Source: Sphingomonas naasensis (GTDB lineage Bacteria; Pseudomonadota; Alphaproteobacteria; Sphingomonadales; Sphingomonadaceae). Taken from it: DNA of 64,000 nt. The notes beneath the pieces are model-generated. The model had not been told where the DNA came from, made no database searches, and saw only the letters and a list, made by a program, of their open reading frames with translations. Shown here in pieces: positions 51,203 through 61,171 of the stretch; position 1 is the first letter of the stretch; each line of letters begins with the position of its first letter. The position numbers were made by a program, and so were the translations under genes. The stretch lies in the NCBI RefSeq assembly GCF_004792695.1, contig NZ_SRXU01000005.1, positions 1 to 64,000 on the forward strand, in the 5' to 3' direction.

Positions 51203-51913
51203 TTAGCCGTCCGACGCGGTCTCCGCCAGCCGCGCCGCGATCGCGCGGACCTTGTCGACGCGGCCCGGGGCGAATTTCTCGACCATCGCCCGGTAACGCG
51301 CCAGCGTGGCGGCATCGGCACGCTCGGGCGCGCCGCTGTCGAACGGCGGCGCGGGATCATATTCGAGGCTGAGCTGGACGAACTTCGCATGATCCTCCCC
51401 GCGGATCTTCGCGGTGAGCGCCAGCGCGAAATCAATACCCGCGGTGACTCCGCCGCCGGTCACCCGGTTGCGATCGAACACGACGCGCCCTGCGACCGGC
51501 TCGGCACCGAAAAAGGCGAGCTGCTCGCGCGAGGCCCAATGGCAGGCGGCGCGATAACCGGTGAGCAGCCCCGCCGCGGCGAGGACCAGCGAGCCGGTGC
51601 AGACGCTGGTGACCCATGTCGCGCTTGCCGCCGCCCGGCGGACCCAGGCCAGCGTCTCGGCATCCTCCATCACCGCCACCGTGCCGAAGCCACCGGGGAT
51701 GCAGAGGATGTCGGTGCGCGGCACCTCGGCGAAGGTCGCCGTCGGCAGCAACGGGAATTGCGCGTCGGTGGGCACCGGATCGCGGGTCTTCGCGACGAGA
51801 TCGAGCTTGGCATTGCCCAGCCGCGACAGCACCTGGGCAGGGCCGGTCAGATCGAGCTGGGTGACGTCGGGGAAGAGCAGAAAGGCGATGTGGAGCGGCG
51901 CGGCTTCGGGCAT
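51203..51913 (-). CDS. DJ-1/PfpI family protein, isonitrile hydratase-like
   Basis: 236 residues. The flavodoxin-like DJ-1 fold opens with IAFLLFPDVTQLDLTGPAQVLSR; the nucleophile C105 lies in TSVCTGSLVLAAAGLLTGYRAACHW, the pattern of isonitrile hydratase (InhA) and AraC-linked DJ-1 proteins, and TGGGVTAGIDFALALTAKI follows. It may hydrate isonitriles or detoxify aldehydes; the real substrate is unknown. ATG 51913 gives the correct N-terminus; the frame is open upstream but antisense to nothing functional and arginine-rich. Confidence 0.85.
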   Translation of the reverse strand: MPEAAPLHIAFLLFPDVTQLDLTGPAQVLSRLGNAKLDLVAKTRDPVPTDAQFPLLPTATFAEVPRTDILCIPGGFGTVAVMEDAETLAWVRRAAASATWVTSVCTGSLVLAAAGLLTGYRAACHWASREQLAFFGAEPVAGRVVFDRNRVTGGGVTAGIDFALALTAKIRGEDHAKFVQLSLEYDPAPPFDSGAPERADAATLARYRAMVEKFAPGRVDKVRAIAARLAETASDG

Positions 51914-52041
51914 GACGGTTCCTCCGGTTGCGAGGGGTGCCCAGGCGATGCGGCGCATGCCCCCCGCGCTTCCCGATGGTGCTCCATCCGATCGCCAGTC
52001 GCGCGAGGCGGGCCGGGCATAGCCGCCCGGCCCGCGCGCGT
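51914..52041. other. Gap between alpha-glucosidase and DJ-1 genes
   Basis: 128 bp with no recognisable gene or terminator. A run of GCCCGGCCCGCCTCGCG and GGGCATAGCCGCCCGGCCC may form a GC-rich hairpin after the alpha-glucosidase stop, without a T-tract. Confidence 0.3.
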
Positions 52042-53655
52042 CTATTCGGCGATCAGCGCGGCGAAAGGCGGCAGCATCTCGGTGGTAGCGCCGTTGACTG
52101 CCTCGACCACGCGCCGCCCCTTCAGCGCCGCCGGCGCGGGCACGGCGCTGTCGCCCATGTTGAACGCGCAGAGCAGCGTCTGGCCCTCGGCCGCGCGCGC
52201 GAACAGCAGCAGCGCCTCGCCGGCCTCGTGGATCGTGATCGATCCCGTCATCAGCGCGGGGTTGGCGTGGCGCAGCGCGATCAGCCGGCGGGTGAGATTG
52301 AGCAGCGATCCGGCATCCGCGCTCTGCCGATCGACCGCCAGCGCGGCGTGATCGGGGCCCACCGGCAGCCATGGCCGCCCTTCGGAGAAGCCGAGCTGCG
52401 GGGCATCGGCGCGCCACGGCATCGGCGTGCGCACGCCATCGCGGCTGAGCGTCAGCGGCCAATTGGCGATCGCCTCAGGATCCTGCAGGTCGGCGAACCC
52501 GATCTCGACCTGGGTAAGCCCGAGCTCCTCGCCCTGGAACAGGATGGCATTGCCGCGCAGCGAGAGCAGCAGGAGCATCTTCATGCGGGCGAAATCGGCG
52601 CGGTGCGCCGCGTCGACCCAGCGCGACACCGCGCGCGGGGCATCGTGATTCTCGAACGCCCAGCTCGGCCAGCCCATCCCCGGCTCGGCCGGCCAGCCGG
52701 CCGCCGCATCGCGCACCAGAGCGGGCGTCAGCCGATCGGCGTAGAGAAAGGCGAAGCTGTATGCCGAATTGAGGCGGCCCTCACCCGCGGTGAAGGCGTG
52801 CATCTCGGCCTCGGGGGTTGGCCCGCCGACTTCGGCGACGGTGAAGCGGCCGCCATAGCTGTCGGTCAGCGCGCGGATGCGCTCGAGGAAGGCCGGGATG
52901 TCGGCATGGCTCTGATTGTAGAGATGCTGCTGGAAATCGAAGCTGCGCGTCCGCGGTTTGCCGGTGTCGGGCGCCGGCGGATTATCGCGCAGATCGGGAT
53001 CGTGCATCGAGAAGTTGAGCGCATCGAGCCGGAAGCCGTCGACGCCGCGATCGAGCCAGAATTTCGCGGTGGCGAGCGTCGCTTCCTGCACCTCGGGGTT
53101 GTGGAAGTTGAGATCGGGCTGCTCGCGCAGGAAATTGTGCAGATAATATTGGCCGCGGCGCGCGTCCCACGTCCAGGCGGGGCCGCCGAACACCGACTGC
53201 CAGTTGGTCGGCGGGCTGCCATCGGCTTTGGGATCGGCCCAGACATACCAATCGGCCCGGGGATTGTCGCGCGAGGCGCGGCTCTCCCTGAACCACGGAT
53301 GCTGGTCCGAGCTGTGCGAATAGACCTGATCGATCAGCACGCGCAGCCCGAGCTGGTGCGCGCGGGCGATCAGCGCATCGAAATCGGCGAGCGTGCCGAA
53401 CACCGGATCGACCCCGCAGAAATCGCTGATGTCGTAGCCGAAATCGCGCATCGGCGACGTGAAGAAGGGCGACAGCCACACCGCGTCGACGCCGAGCGCG
53501 GCGACATGATCGAGATGCGCGGTCACCCCGGCGAGATCGCCGACGCCGTCGCCGTTCGAATCGGCGAAGCTGCGCGGATAGATCTGGTAGATCACCGAAC
53601 CGCGCCACCATGCGCGCGCGTCGGTATCGGGTTGTGAAGCAAGCACGGGACTCAT
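52042..53655 (-). CDS. Cytoplasmic alpha-glucosidase (GH13)
   Basis: 537 residues, no signal peptide. GH13 regions are complete: VIYQIYPRSFADSNGDGVGDL, DAVWLSPFFTSPMRDFGYDI, nucleophile D211 in GVDGFRLDALN, acid/base E275 in FTVAEVGG and D338 in FENHDAPR. The overall layout matches oligo-1,6-glucosidase/alpha-glucosidase of subfamily 23 in alphaproteobacteria. It should split imported malto-oligosaccharides to glucose. The start overlaps the amylase gene stop by four bases; it is the last gene of the receptor-halogenase-amylase-glucosidase run. Confidence 0.93.
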   Translation of the reverse strand: MSPVLASQPDTDARAWWRGSVIYQIYPRSFADSNGDGVGDLAGVTAHLDHVAALGVDAVWLSPFFTSPMRDFGYDISDFCGVDPVFGTLADFDALIARAHQLGLRVLIDQVYSHSSDQHPWFRESRASRDNPRADWYVWADPKADGSPPTNWQSVFGGPAWTWDARRGQYYLHNFLREQPDLNFHNPEVQEATLATAKFWLDRGVDGFRLDALNFSMHDPDLRDNPPAPDTGKPRTRSFDFQQHLYNQSHADIPAFLERIRALTDSYGGRFTVAEVGGPTPEAEMHAFTAGEGRLNSAYSFAFLYADRLTPALVRDAAAGWPAEPGMGWPSWAFENHDAPRAVSRWVDAAHRADFARMKMLLLLSLRGNAILFQGEELGLTQVEIGFADLQDPEAIANWPLTLSRDGVRTPMPWRADAPQLGFSEGRPWLPVGPDHAALAVDRQSADAGSLLNLTRRLIALRHANPALMTGSITIHEAGEALLLFARAAEGQTLLCAFNMGDSAVPAPAALKGRRVVEAVNGATTEMLPPFAALIAE

Positions 53656-55442
53656 TGCAGCTTTCCGGCGGCGCAGACGGCATAGCCGAACGCGGGTAGA
53701 GTGAGCGTGACGCTGCCGGGTGCGGCGGCGGTGGCGGGGCAGGTGCCGGCGAGCGCGGTGAACGCAGTCGATCCGGTCTCGACGAGGACATTGCCGGTCC
53801 AGGGCTGCGCGCTCGCATTGAACGCGATCAGAACTTCAGCTCCGGTGACGGGATCGAAGCGCGACACCGCGAACGGGCCGGGCTTGTCGCTGGCGTAGCG
53901 CGTGACCTGCCGGCCGCGGGTCAGCGCGGGATGCGCGCGGCGCAGCTTCGCGAGCGTGGCGATCTCGCGGAACAGCGGATGATCTGTGTCGAAATTGGAG
54001 ACGGCGGTGGTCTTGTCGGTGCCGAGCAAGACATTGTCGTTGTAGACCGCGGTCTTGCTCGGGAACATGTCCTCGCGCGCGTCCTGATCGTCGCCGTCGC
54101 CGACGAAACCCTGCTCGTCGCCCGAATAGATCGTCGGGACGCCGCGCAGCAGCAGCAGCATCGCATGCGCGAGCCGATCGCGCGCGAGCAACTCGTCCGG
54201 GCTCGCCTGCGGCAGCGCCTTGCGGAGGAAGAAGGCGGCGCGGCCCTGATCGTGATTGCCGATGAAGGTGGGAAGGCGCAGCGCGGTCGCCTCGCCGCCT
54301 TCGTAGAGCGCGTCGGCGGCGAACACCGCGGCGAGCTTGTCGGTACCGACCTCGCCGGCGCTCACTGCGTTGACGGTACGCGCGAAGGCAAAGTCGAGCA
54401 CGCTCGGCAGCTTGTCGACGCGGGTGTGCCGCGCGAGCGCCGAGGTGTCGGGATCGGCGACCTCGCCGAAGATATGGAAGTTCGGGATGCCCTTCGCCCT
54501 GGCACGCGCCTGCATCGCAGGGACGAACGCCGCCCAGAATTCGGGGTTCACATGGCGTGCGGTGTCGATGCGGAAGCCGTCGATGCCGAAGCGATCGATC
54601 CAGCTGCCGAAGATCTCGATCATCCCCGAGACGACGCGCGGATGCTCGGTGAACACGTCGTCGAGCCCGACGAAATCGCCGTAGAGCGAGCTTTCGCCCA
54701 TGAAGGTCGAGTTGCCGCGGTTGTGATAATAGATCGGGTCGTTGAGCCAGGCGGGGACCTTCACGTCCTTCTCGGCCGGCGGCACGAAGGGCGTGTAGGC
54801 GAAGTCGGGCCGCGTCAGCTTCGCGAAATTCTCCGCGGTGCGGACGCCGTGACCGCCAAAGCCCGGGTTGATCGCCGTGCCGCCGACGCCGCCCCTGCGG
54901 CCGTACGGATAATCGGCGAGGCTGCGATAGCCGCAATCGCCGCATTCGCGATACTGGATCACGTCGGCCGTGTGGTTGACGATGATGTCCATATAGACCT
55001 TGATGCCGCGCGCGTGCGCCGCATCGACCAGTGCCCTGAAATCGGCATTGGTGCCGAAATGCGGATCGACCCGGGTGAAATCGGTCACCCAATAGCCGTG
55101 ATAGCCGGCCGATTCGTGCCCGCTGGGGCCCTGCACGGGCTTGTTCCGGAAGATCGGCGCGACCCAGATCGCCGTGGCGCCGAGCGCCTCGACATAATCG
55201 AGCCGCTGGATCAGCCCCTTGAGATCGCCGCCATGATAGAAGCCCTTGGCGGCGGGATCGAAGCCGGTGACCAGCCGATCGCCCTTCAGCCCGCCGCGAT
55301 CATTGGCGGCGTCGCCATTCTCGAAGCGATCGGGCAGCAGGAAATAGAGGACCTCGTCCTCGGGCGGCCGATCGCGGACGCCCTGCCCCGCGGCAGGCGC
55401 CGCGAGCAGCGCCGCGAGAAAGGCGAAAGCGGCGAGTTTCAT
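53652..55442 (-). CDS. Secreted alpha-amylase family enzyme (GH13)
   Basis: 596 residues with a signal peptide (MKLAAFAFLAALLAAPAAG, cleavage about residue 19). GH13 motifs: MDIIVNHTAD, nucleophile D293 in GFRIDTARH, acid/base E327 in HIFGEVAD and D398 in FIGNHDQGR. A Cys pair in YRECGDCGYR and an extended beta-rich C-terminal domain are present. It would cut starch or maltodextrins in the periplasm or outside the cell. Its ATG overlaps the halogenase-like stop (four bases), so expression follows the upstream TonB receptor. Confidence 0.93.
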   Translation of the reverse strand: MKLAAFAFLAALLAAPAAGQGVRDRPPEDEVLYFLLPDRFENGDAANDRGGLKGDRLVTGFDPAAKGFYHGGDLKGLIQRLDYVEALGATAIWVAPIFRNKPVQGPSGHESAGYHGYWVTDFTRVDPHFGTNADFRALVDAAHARGIKVYMDIIVNHTADVIQYRECGDCGYRSLADYPYGRRGGVGGTAINPGFGGHGVRTAENFAKLTRPDFAYTPFVPPAEKDVKVPAWLNDPIYYHNRGNSTFMGESSLYGDFVGLDDVFTEHPRVVSGMIEIFGSWIDRFGIDGFRIDTARHVNPEFWAAFVPAMQARARAKGIPNFHIFGEVADPDTSALARHTRVDKLPSVLDFAFARTVNAVSAGEVGTDKLAAVFAADALYEGGEATALRLPTFIGNHDQGRAAFFLRKALPQASPDELLARDRLAHAMLLLLRGVPTIYSGDEQGFVGDGDDQDAREDMFPSKTAVYNDNVLLGTDKTTAVSNFDTDHPLFREIATLAKLRRAHPALTRGRQVTRYASDKPGPFAVSRFDPVTGAEVLIAFNASAQPWTGNVLVETGSTAFTALAGTCPATAAAPGSVTLTLPAFGYAVCAAGKLQ

Positions 55443-56947
55443 GCGGCGATTTCCTCGCGTGCGGCGCAGTGCTGACGAATGAAGGCGGCGTGATCGGGCA
55501 TCTGGGCGACCTCGCGCGCGGTGAGCTTCGCGAGCAGATCGAGATATTCGGCGATCTGCGCGGCGGGGGGCTGATCGGCGAGCGGGTGATGGCTCTCCGC
55601 GGCGATCCCCTGCCCCGCGAGCACCTGCAGCCACGCGACCTCGCTGAACAGATCGGCTTCCTCGCGGACGATCTGGCCGCTGGCGCGCCACAGTTCGATC
55701 TTGTGGGCGAGCCCGTCGGGCAAGGGCATTTCGCGACGCGCGCGCCAGAACGGCTCGTCGCGATCATTCGCCCAATAATGGAGGATCAGGAAGTCGCGGA
55801 TGCGATCGACCTCGAGGTTGGTCTGGCGGTTATATTCGGCGCGCTGGGCAGCGGAGATGCGGCGGCCGGGCAGCAGCTTGAGGACGCGCTCGATCGCCGA
55901 CTGGATCAGGTGGATGCTGGTCGATTCAAGCGGCTCGAGGAAACCGCTCGACAGTCCGATGGCGATGACATTGGCCTGCCAGAAGGCGCTGCGCTTGCCG
56001 GCGGTGAAGCGTAGCGGCCGCGGATCGCCGAGCGGCGCACCGTCGAGATTGGCGAGCAGCTGCGCGGCCGCTTCGTCGTCCGACAAGGCGTCGCTCGCAT
56101 AGACGATGCCGTTGCCGGTGCGGTGCTGGAGTGGGATGCGCCACTGCCAGCCGGCGGGGTGCGCGGTGGCACGGGTATAGGGCGTGAAATCGGCGGCGCG
56201 CTCGCTCGGCACCGCCATCGCGCGATCGCAGGGCAACCAGTGCGACCAATCCTCGAACCCGGCGCCGAGCGCCTCGGCAATGAGCAGCCCGCGAAATCCG
56301 GTGCAGTCGATGAACAGATCGCCGGGGATGGCGCGTTCGCCGTCGAGGTGGAGCGCGGAGACGTCGCCGGTTTCGGCGTCGCGCCGGACCTCGACGATCT
56401 TGCCTTCGTGGCGCGTGACGCCGCGCGCCTCGGCATAATCGCGCAGGAAGCGCGCATAGAGTCCCGCGTCGAAATGAAACGCATAGGGCATTTCGGGCAG
56501 GATCTGCGCGGTGCGCGCCGGGCCGCGCTGCATGCGGTTGGCGAGCGCCGCGGCGTTGTTGAGCGCATAGGCGGCGAGCGGCTGCGCCACGCCCTCGGCC
56601 AGCCCGCGCAGCCAGCTGTGCTGGAACGCCACGCCGCCATTGTCGCGCCCGACCTCGCCGAATGCGTGCATGTAGCGCCCGCCCCGGGTCCAGCCGACGA
56701 ACTCGATCGCCAGCTTGAAGGTCGCCTGGGTGACGGCGATGAACTGGTTCTCGTCGATGCCGAGCCCGGCGTTGAACAGCCGGATCTGCGGGATCGTCGC
56801 CTCGCCGACGCCGACGGTGCCGATCTCGGCGGACTCGACGAGTGTCACGGCGAAGCCGGGTCCGAGGAAGCGGACCAGCGCGGCGGCGGTCATCCAGCCT
56901 GCGGTGCCGCCCCCGGCAACGACGATGCGATAAGGTTCTGCGGACAC
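55439..56947 (-). CDS. Tryptophan-halogenase-family flavoprotein in glucan locus
   Basis: 502 residues. FAD motif AGGGTAGW at 11-18, K78 in TFKLAIEF (position of the PrnA catalytic Lys), the halogenase WxWxIP motif at W267-P272 (GWQWRIP) and E338/E341 in SSGFLEPLESTSIHL. By motif count it could be an active flavin-dependent halogenase, but homologues in sphingomonads and Caulobacter are routinely linked to TonB receptors for sugars and no halogenated product is known. Flavin reductase is not adjacent. It follows the TonB receptor by 65 bp and is coupled to the amylase gene. Confidence 0.88.
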   Translation of the reverse strand: MSAEPYRIVVAGGGTAGWMTAAALVRFLGPGFAVTLVESAEIGTVGVGEATIPQIRLFNAGLGIDENQFIAVTQATFKLAIEFVGWTRGGRYMHAFGEVGRDNGGVAFQHSWLRGLAEGVAQPLAAYALNNAAALANRMQRGPARTAQILPEMPYAFHFDAGLYARFLRDYAEARGVTRHEGKIVEVRRDAETGDVSALHLDGERAIPGDLFIDCTGFRGLLIAEALGAGFEDWSHWLPCDRAMAVPSERAADFTPYTRATAHPAGWQWRIPLQHRTGNGIVYASDALSDDEAAAQLLANLDGAPLGDPRPLRFTAGKRSAFWQANVIAIGLSSGFLEPLESTSIHLIQSAIERVLKLLPGRRISAAQRAEYNRQTNLEVDRIRDFLILHYWANDRDEPFWRARREMPLPDGLAHKIELWRASGQIVREEADLFSEVAWLQVLAGQGIAAESHHPLADQPPAAQIAEYLDLLAKLTAREVAQMPDHAAFIRQHCAAREEIAA

Positions 56948-57012
56948 GCTACGCCTCCCCGAAAGCCGCGGCCCGGGTTCGGCAAACCGAATTCCGGGCC
57001 GCGTACATGCCT

Positions 57013-59835
57013 TCAGAACTTGTACGTGAGGCCGAGATAGTAGTCGCGACCATAGCGCTGATATTCACGCGCCAGCCGCTGGTCGCCGGCCTCGGTGGTC
57101 ACGAACGGCGCGTCGGTGATGTTCTTCGCCTGGGCGAGGATCGACAGGCCGGTGAGCGGACCGCTCTGGAACTCGTAGCCGATCTGGGCATCGAGCACGC
57201 CTTCGGCCTTGCCGGTGCGATATTCGGGATTGGCCGAGAGGCCCGCCAGCTCGGCGAGGAACTCGTCGCGCCAGCGATAGGTGGCGCGCGCCTGGAAGCC
57301 GTTCTTCTCGAAATAGGCGGTGCCCGACGCGATCCACTTCGACTGGCCCGGCAGCGTCACCGGGCTGTTGTTGGCATAGACGATCTTGCTGTCGACATAG
57401 GAGCCGCTGGCGAAGATGCCGAAACCGTCGAGCGCCGAGCTGAACACGCCGAACGGCAGCGACGCGGTCGCCTCGACGCCGAGGATCTCGCCGCGGCCGG
57501 TGTTCGCCGGCTGCTTGACCAGACCGAACTGCGCGTTCTGCGCCACCACGATCGCGCGCTGCGCGGGCGGCAGCACCGAGAGCAACGGCGAGAAGTCGTA
57601 AAGCACGCTGTCGTTGGGATCGACGAAATCGGTGAGGTGCTTGAAGAAGCCGGTCAGCGCCAGATAGCCGCCGCCATGGAAGTATTTCTCGAACGACACG
57701 TCGATATTGGTCGACTGATAGGGCTTGAGCGCGAAATTGCCGCCGTTCGAGCTGAACGGGCTGTTCTGCGGCGCGCTGCCGAGGCCGATCTTCGAGAAAT
57801 CGATGCTCACCGCCTGGGTGATGCGCTCCTGATCGAGGCGCGGGCGGATCATCGTCTTGGCGGCGCCGAGCTTGATGAAGAAGCCGTCCTCGAGCTCGAC
57901 GCTGAACGTCGCCGAGGGCAGGAAGTGGGTATAGCTCGTCTCATCCGCCACCGGCGAGGTGGTGACGGCGCCGCCCTGGAGCGCGGCGATCTGGCCGGTC
58001 GAGCCCTGAATGGTGTGGACCACCTGGAAGCCGAGCGAGCCCTTCAGCGCCTTGCCCCCGACGGTGCCGTCGACCGCGAGCTTGGCATAGCCGGTCCACA
58101 CCTTCTCGGTGATGACATTGTCGCGGACCAGCGAGTCCGGCCGGTTGTCGAACACCTGGTTGAGCAACCCATAGACCTTGAGCGGATCATAGGTGAGCAT
58201 CGCGGGCACGCCGAGATAATCGAGCGAGACCTGCTCATCGAGCACCGCATCGGCCGGCACCGCGAAGCTGAGCGGCGTGCCGCTGGCGACGGTGCAGTTG
58301 GTGCCGCCGCCCGGCGGGCAGAGGAAGTAGGACTTGTAGCGGCTCTGCTTCTCGCGGCGGCTGAAATTGCCACCCACTTCCCAGCGGCTGAAGATGCTGC
58401 CGGCGATCTCGCCGTTGAAGCTGGCGCGCAGCGACTTGAGATCGTCGGTGAAGTCCGGACGATTGAGGAAGCCGGCCTGCACCACGGTCTGGGTGCCGTT
58501 GAAGCCCCAGCCACGCGGATCGGTGAGGCTGATGATCCCGGTATCGGTGTAATCGATCGTCGGCACGATGTCGTAGGTGCCGTCGCCGTTGTGCGAGATG
58601 TGGATCGTGTCCTTCGCGCCCGACTGGTTGTAGCCGGTGCCCGAATAGGTCTCGAGCAGGAAGTCGGTGCGCGTCGCGCGGCTCCAGCTGGCGTCGACGA
58701 CGAAGTGGATCGTGTCGCTCAGGCGGAAATCATTGTTCCAGCCGAGCGACAGATTCTTGGCCGTACGCTTGTTGAAGTCGTTGCGCTGGACGCCGACGAC
58801 ATTGGTCAGCGTCGCTTCGGTGACGAGGCCGTTCTCGACGGTGTAGCCGGGCTGGATCACGGCGTTCGAGCCCCAGGTCGGCGCGACCGGGAACTCGATG
58901 CCGCGCAGCCGCTGCGTCTCCTCGAAGTTCGAATAGAGCGCATCGAAGGTCGAATGGAAATTCTCGCTCGGCTCCCACTCGACCGTGGCGACGCCGCCAT
59001 AGCGCTTGAGCAGGTTCGACTGAACATAGGGCTTGGCGCCGCCGAGGAAGAGATTGCCGCCGGCGGCAGGCTCGGTCGGGAAGCCCCATGCGGCGTAGCG
59101 CTCGATCTGGGTGGGCGTGCTCTGCGCCGACAGGCCGATCGCGATGCCGAGCGTGTCATTGGCGAACTTGTCGACATAGGTCGCCGAGGCGCGATAGCCG
59201 TAGCGCGTGCCGTCGGGATTGAGCTTGTCCTTCTCGTTCATCTGGCCGCGCGCCGAGACGACGATGGCGCGCTTCGATTCGAGCGGGCGCAGCATGCGCA
59301 GATCGACGGTGCCGGCGATGCCCGCCGCGATCAGCGACGCATCGGCCGACTTGTAGACATTGACCGTCTTGAAGAATTCCGAGGGATATTGGTCATATTC
59401 GACGCCGCGATTGTCACCGACGGTGACCTGCTCGCGGCCGTTGAGCAACGTGGTCGAGAAGTCGGGGCCGAGGCCGCGGATCGACAGGCGCTGGTCGCGG
59501 CCCTCGAGGCGCTGCGCGGTCACGCCGGGAAGGCGCGCCAGCGAGTCCGCGATCGAGACGTCGGGAAGCTTGCCGATATCCTCGGCCGAGATCGAATCGA
59601 CGATCATCGCCTGATCGCGTTTGATCGCCGCCGACGAGGCGAGCGAGGCGCGGATGCCGGTGACGACGATGTCCTGGCCGCCGGCGTCCTCGCTCTGCGC
59701 CGGATCGGCGGGCGGGGCGTTCTGCGCCACCGCGGGAACTGCGAACGCAGCGAGCGCGAGCGCTGCTGCAAGTGCCTGACCGCTCACCCCAAGGGCCATG
59801 CGAGTGGCGCCATGGCCACGATTGGTGTTGATCAA
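57013..59835 (-). CDS. TonB-dependent receptor, maltodextrin type
   Basis: 940 residues. A signal peptide (cleavage after AVPAVAQ, about residue 38) and a short Pro/Asp-rich linker lead to a TonB-box-like QDIVVTG, the plug (SLASSAAIKRDQAMIVDSISAEDIGKLPDVSIADSLARLPGV, RLSIRGLGPDFSTTLLNGREQ) and the 22-strand barrel ending in YYLGLTYKF with terminal Phe. The plug style is that of sphingomonad/Caulobacter oligosaccharide receptors such as MalA. The start is TTG 59835, supported by AGGGGAGA seven bases upstream; the next ATG is residue 13. It heads the glucan operon and is divergent from the LacI gene. Confidence 0.93.
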   Translation of the reverse strand: MINTNRGHGATRMALGVSGQALAAALALAAFAVPAVAQNAPPADPAQSEDAGGQDIVVTGIRASLASSAAIKRDQAMIVDSISAEDIGKLPDVSIADSLARLPGVTAQRLEGRDQRLSIRGLGPDFSTTLLNGREQVTVGDNRGVEYDQYPSEFFKTVNVYKSADASLIAAGIAGTVDLRMLRPLESKRAIVVSARGQMNEKDKLNPDGTRYGYRASATYVDKFANDTLGIAIGLSAQSTPTQIERYAAWGFPTEPAAGGNLFLGGAKPYVQSNLLKRYGGVATVEWEPSENFHSTFDALYSNFEETQRLRGIEFPVAPTWGSNAVIQPGYTVENGLVTEATLTNVVGVQRNDFNKRTAKNLSLGWNNDFRLSDTIHFVVDASWSRATRTDFLLETYSGTGYNQSGAKDTIHISHNGDGTYDIVPTIDYTDTGIISLTDPRGWGFNGTQTVVQAGFLNRPDFTDDLKSLRASFNGEIAGSIFSRWEVGGNFSRREKQSRYKSYFLCPPGGGTNCTVASGTPLSFAVPADAVLDEQVSLDYLGVPAMLTYDPLKVYGLLNQVFDNRPDSLVRDNVITEKVWTGYAKLAVDGTVGGKALKGSLGFQVVHTIQGSTGQIAALQGGAVTTSPVADETSYTHFLPSATFSVELEDGFFIKLGAAKTMIRPRLDQERITQAVSIDFSKIGLGSAPQNSPFSSNGGNFALKPYQSTNIDVSFEKYFHGGGYLALTGFFKHLTDFVDPNDSVLYDFSPLLSVLPPAQRAIVVAQNAQFGLVKQPANTGRGEILGVEATASLPFGVFSSALDGFGIFASGSYVDSKIVYANNSPVTLPGQSKWIASGTAYFEKNGFQARATYRWRDEFLAELAGLSANPEYRTGKAEGVLDAQIGYEFQSGPLTGLSILAQAKNITDAPFVTTEAGDQRLAREYQRYGRDYYLGLTYKF

Positions 59836-60116
59836 AGTCCGTCTCCCCTAAAACCCGCTGTGCATCCCGGCTCTGGCGGCCGGTTCATTTCGCGTGTGCA
59901 ACATATGACCCGCAGCAAACTGCGCGTCGTCGGGGCGCACTTCTTCCGAAACCCGGGTGCTCGACCAGCGCACCACATACGTATTCAGTACCGATTGCCG
60001 CGCGGCGTGGCGCGTTTACATCACCCCTGCCGTTGACGCGGGAAGCGATCTGCGCTTGTCGTTGCATATTATGCGAAGCGGCGACGACAGCCGCGCGCGG
60101 GAAGGGATAGCCGGGC
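59836..60116. promoter_or_regulatory. Divergent control region of the glucan locus
   Basis: 281 bp between the receptor and the LacI-family gene. Two palindromes stand out: ATACGTAT at 59977-59984 (within ACATACGTATTC, central CG as in LacI sites) and GCATA-T-TATGC at 60064-60074, 43 bp before the LacI start. A TTGACG is at 60034-60039. These are the best candidates for LacI binding and the lacI promoter. Confidence 0.5.
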
Positions 60117-61145
60117 ATGCAGCGCAAGCCGACTTCATTCGATATCGCGCAACTCGCGGGGGTTTCGCAGCCCACCGTCTCGCGCGCGCTGCGCGGCGAA
60201 GTGGGGGTCAATCCGGCGACGCGGATGCGGATCGAATCGATCGCGCGCCAGCTCAACTACCGCGTCGACAAGGCGGCATCGAACCTGCGCACGCGGCATT
60301 CGCAGACGCTGGCGCTGCTGTTCTTCGAGGATCCCACCGCCGACGATTCGCTGATCAACCCGTTCTTCCACTCGATGCTCGGCTCGATCATCCGCGCCTG
60401 CGCCGAGCACGACCACGACCTGCTGATCAGCTTCCAGCAGCTCTCCAGCGACTGGCACACCGACTATGAGGATTCGCGCAAGGCCGACGGGATCATCCTG
60501 CTCGGCTATGGCGATTACGAGCTCTACCGCTCGCGGCTGAAGGCGCTCGAGGATGCGGGGACGCATTTCGTGCGCTGGGGCTCGGTCCAGTCCGAGGCGT
60601 CGGGGCTGACCGTCGGCTGCGACAATCATGGCGGCGGCAAGGACGCGACGCGGCATCTGCTCGATCTCGGCCGGCGCAACATCGCGTTTCTGGGCAGCGC
60701 CTCGAGCCATTATCCCGAGTTCCACGATCGCTATCGCGGGCATCTCGCCGCGCTCAAACAGGGCGGGATCATCCCGCGGCCGGGCCTGCAGTTCGACGCG
60801 ATCACCACCGAGGAAGCGGGCGCCGCCGCCGCGGCGGCGCTGCTCGCCAGCGGCGAGAAGTTCGACGCGATCCTCGCGGCGAGCGACCTGATCGCGATCG
60901 GCGCGATGCGCGCGCTCGCCGCGGCGGGCATCGCGGTGCCCGATCAGGTCGCGGTGGTCGGCTTCGACGACATCCCCGCCGCCAGCCAGGCCAGCCCGCC
61001 GCTGACCACGGTGATGCAGGATCCGCGGCTGGCCGGGCGCAAGCTCGTCGAGACGCTGATCGGCCGCATCCGCGAGCAACCGGTTGGATCGGCGCTGCTG
61101 CCGACCCGGCTGATCGTGCGCAAGTCCTGCGGCTCGGCGACCTAG
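60117..61145 (+). CDS. LacI family transcriptional regulator of the glucan locus
   Basis: 342 residues. The N-terminal HTH (SFDIAQLAGVSQPTVSRAL) and hinge helix (AASNLRTRHSQT) are followed by a periplasmic-binding-protein-like sensor domain ending FDDIPAASQASPPLTTVMQDP. The effector is probably maltose or a glucose oligomer, judging by the neighbours. It resembles the SalR/AglR regulators of alpha-glucoside loci. ATG 60117 lies after GGGAAGGG. It should act on the divergent receptor operon and the downstream transporter. Confidence 0.92.
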   Translation: MQRKPTSFDIAQLAGVSQPTVSRALRGEVGVNPATRMRIESIARQLNYRVDKAASNLRTRHSQTLALLFFEDPTADDSLINPFFHSMLGSIIRACAEHDHDLLISFQQLSSDWHTDYEDSRKADGIILLGYGDYELYRSRLKALEDAGTHFVRWGSVQSEASGLTVGCDNHGGGKDATRHLLDLGRRNIAFLGSASSHYPEFHDRYRGHLAALKQGGIIPRPGLQFDAITTEEAGAAAAAALLASGEKFDAILAASDLIAIGAMRALAAAGIAVPDQVAVVGFDDIPAASQASPPLTTVMQDPRLAGRKLVETLIGRIREQPVGSALLPTRLIVRKSCGSAT

Positions 61146-61171
61146 GGCAGCCATTGCGATCAAGCTTATTT

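Noticed and set aside
56842..60036. A 1,064-codon plus-strand frame across the TonB receptor
   Set aside because: It is antisense to the receptor and halogenase-like genes and lacks any domain or RBS.
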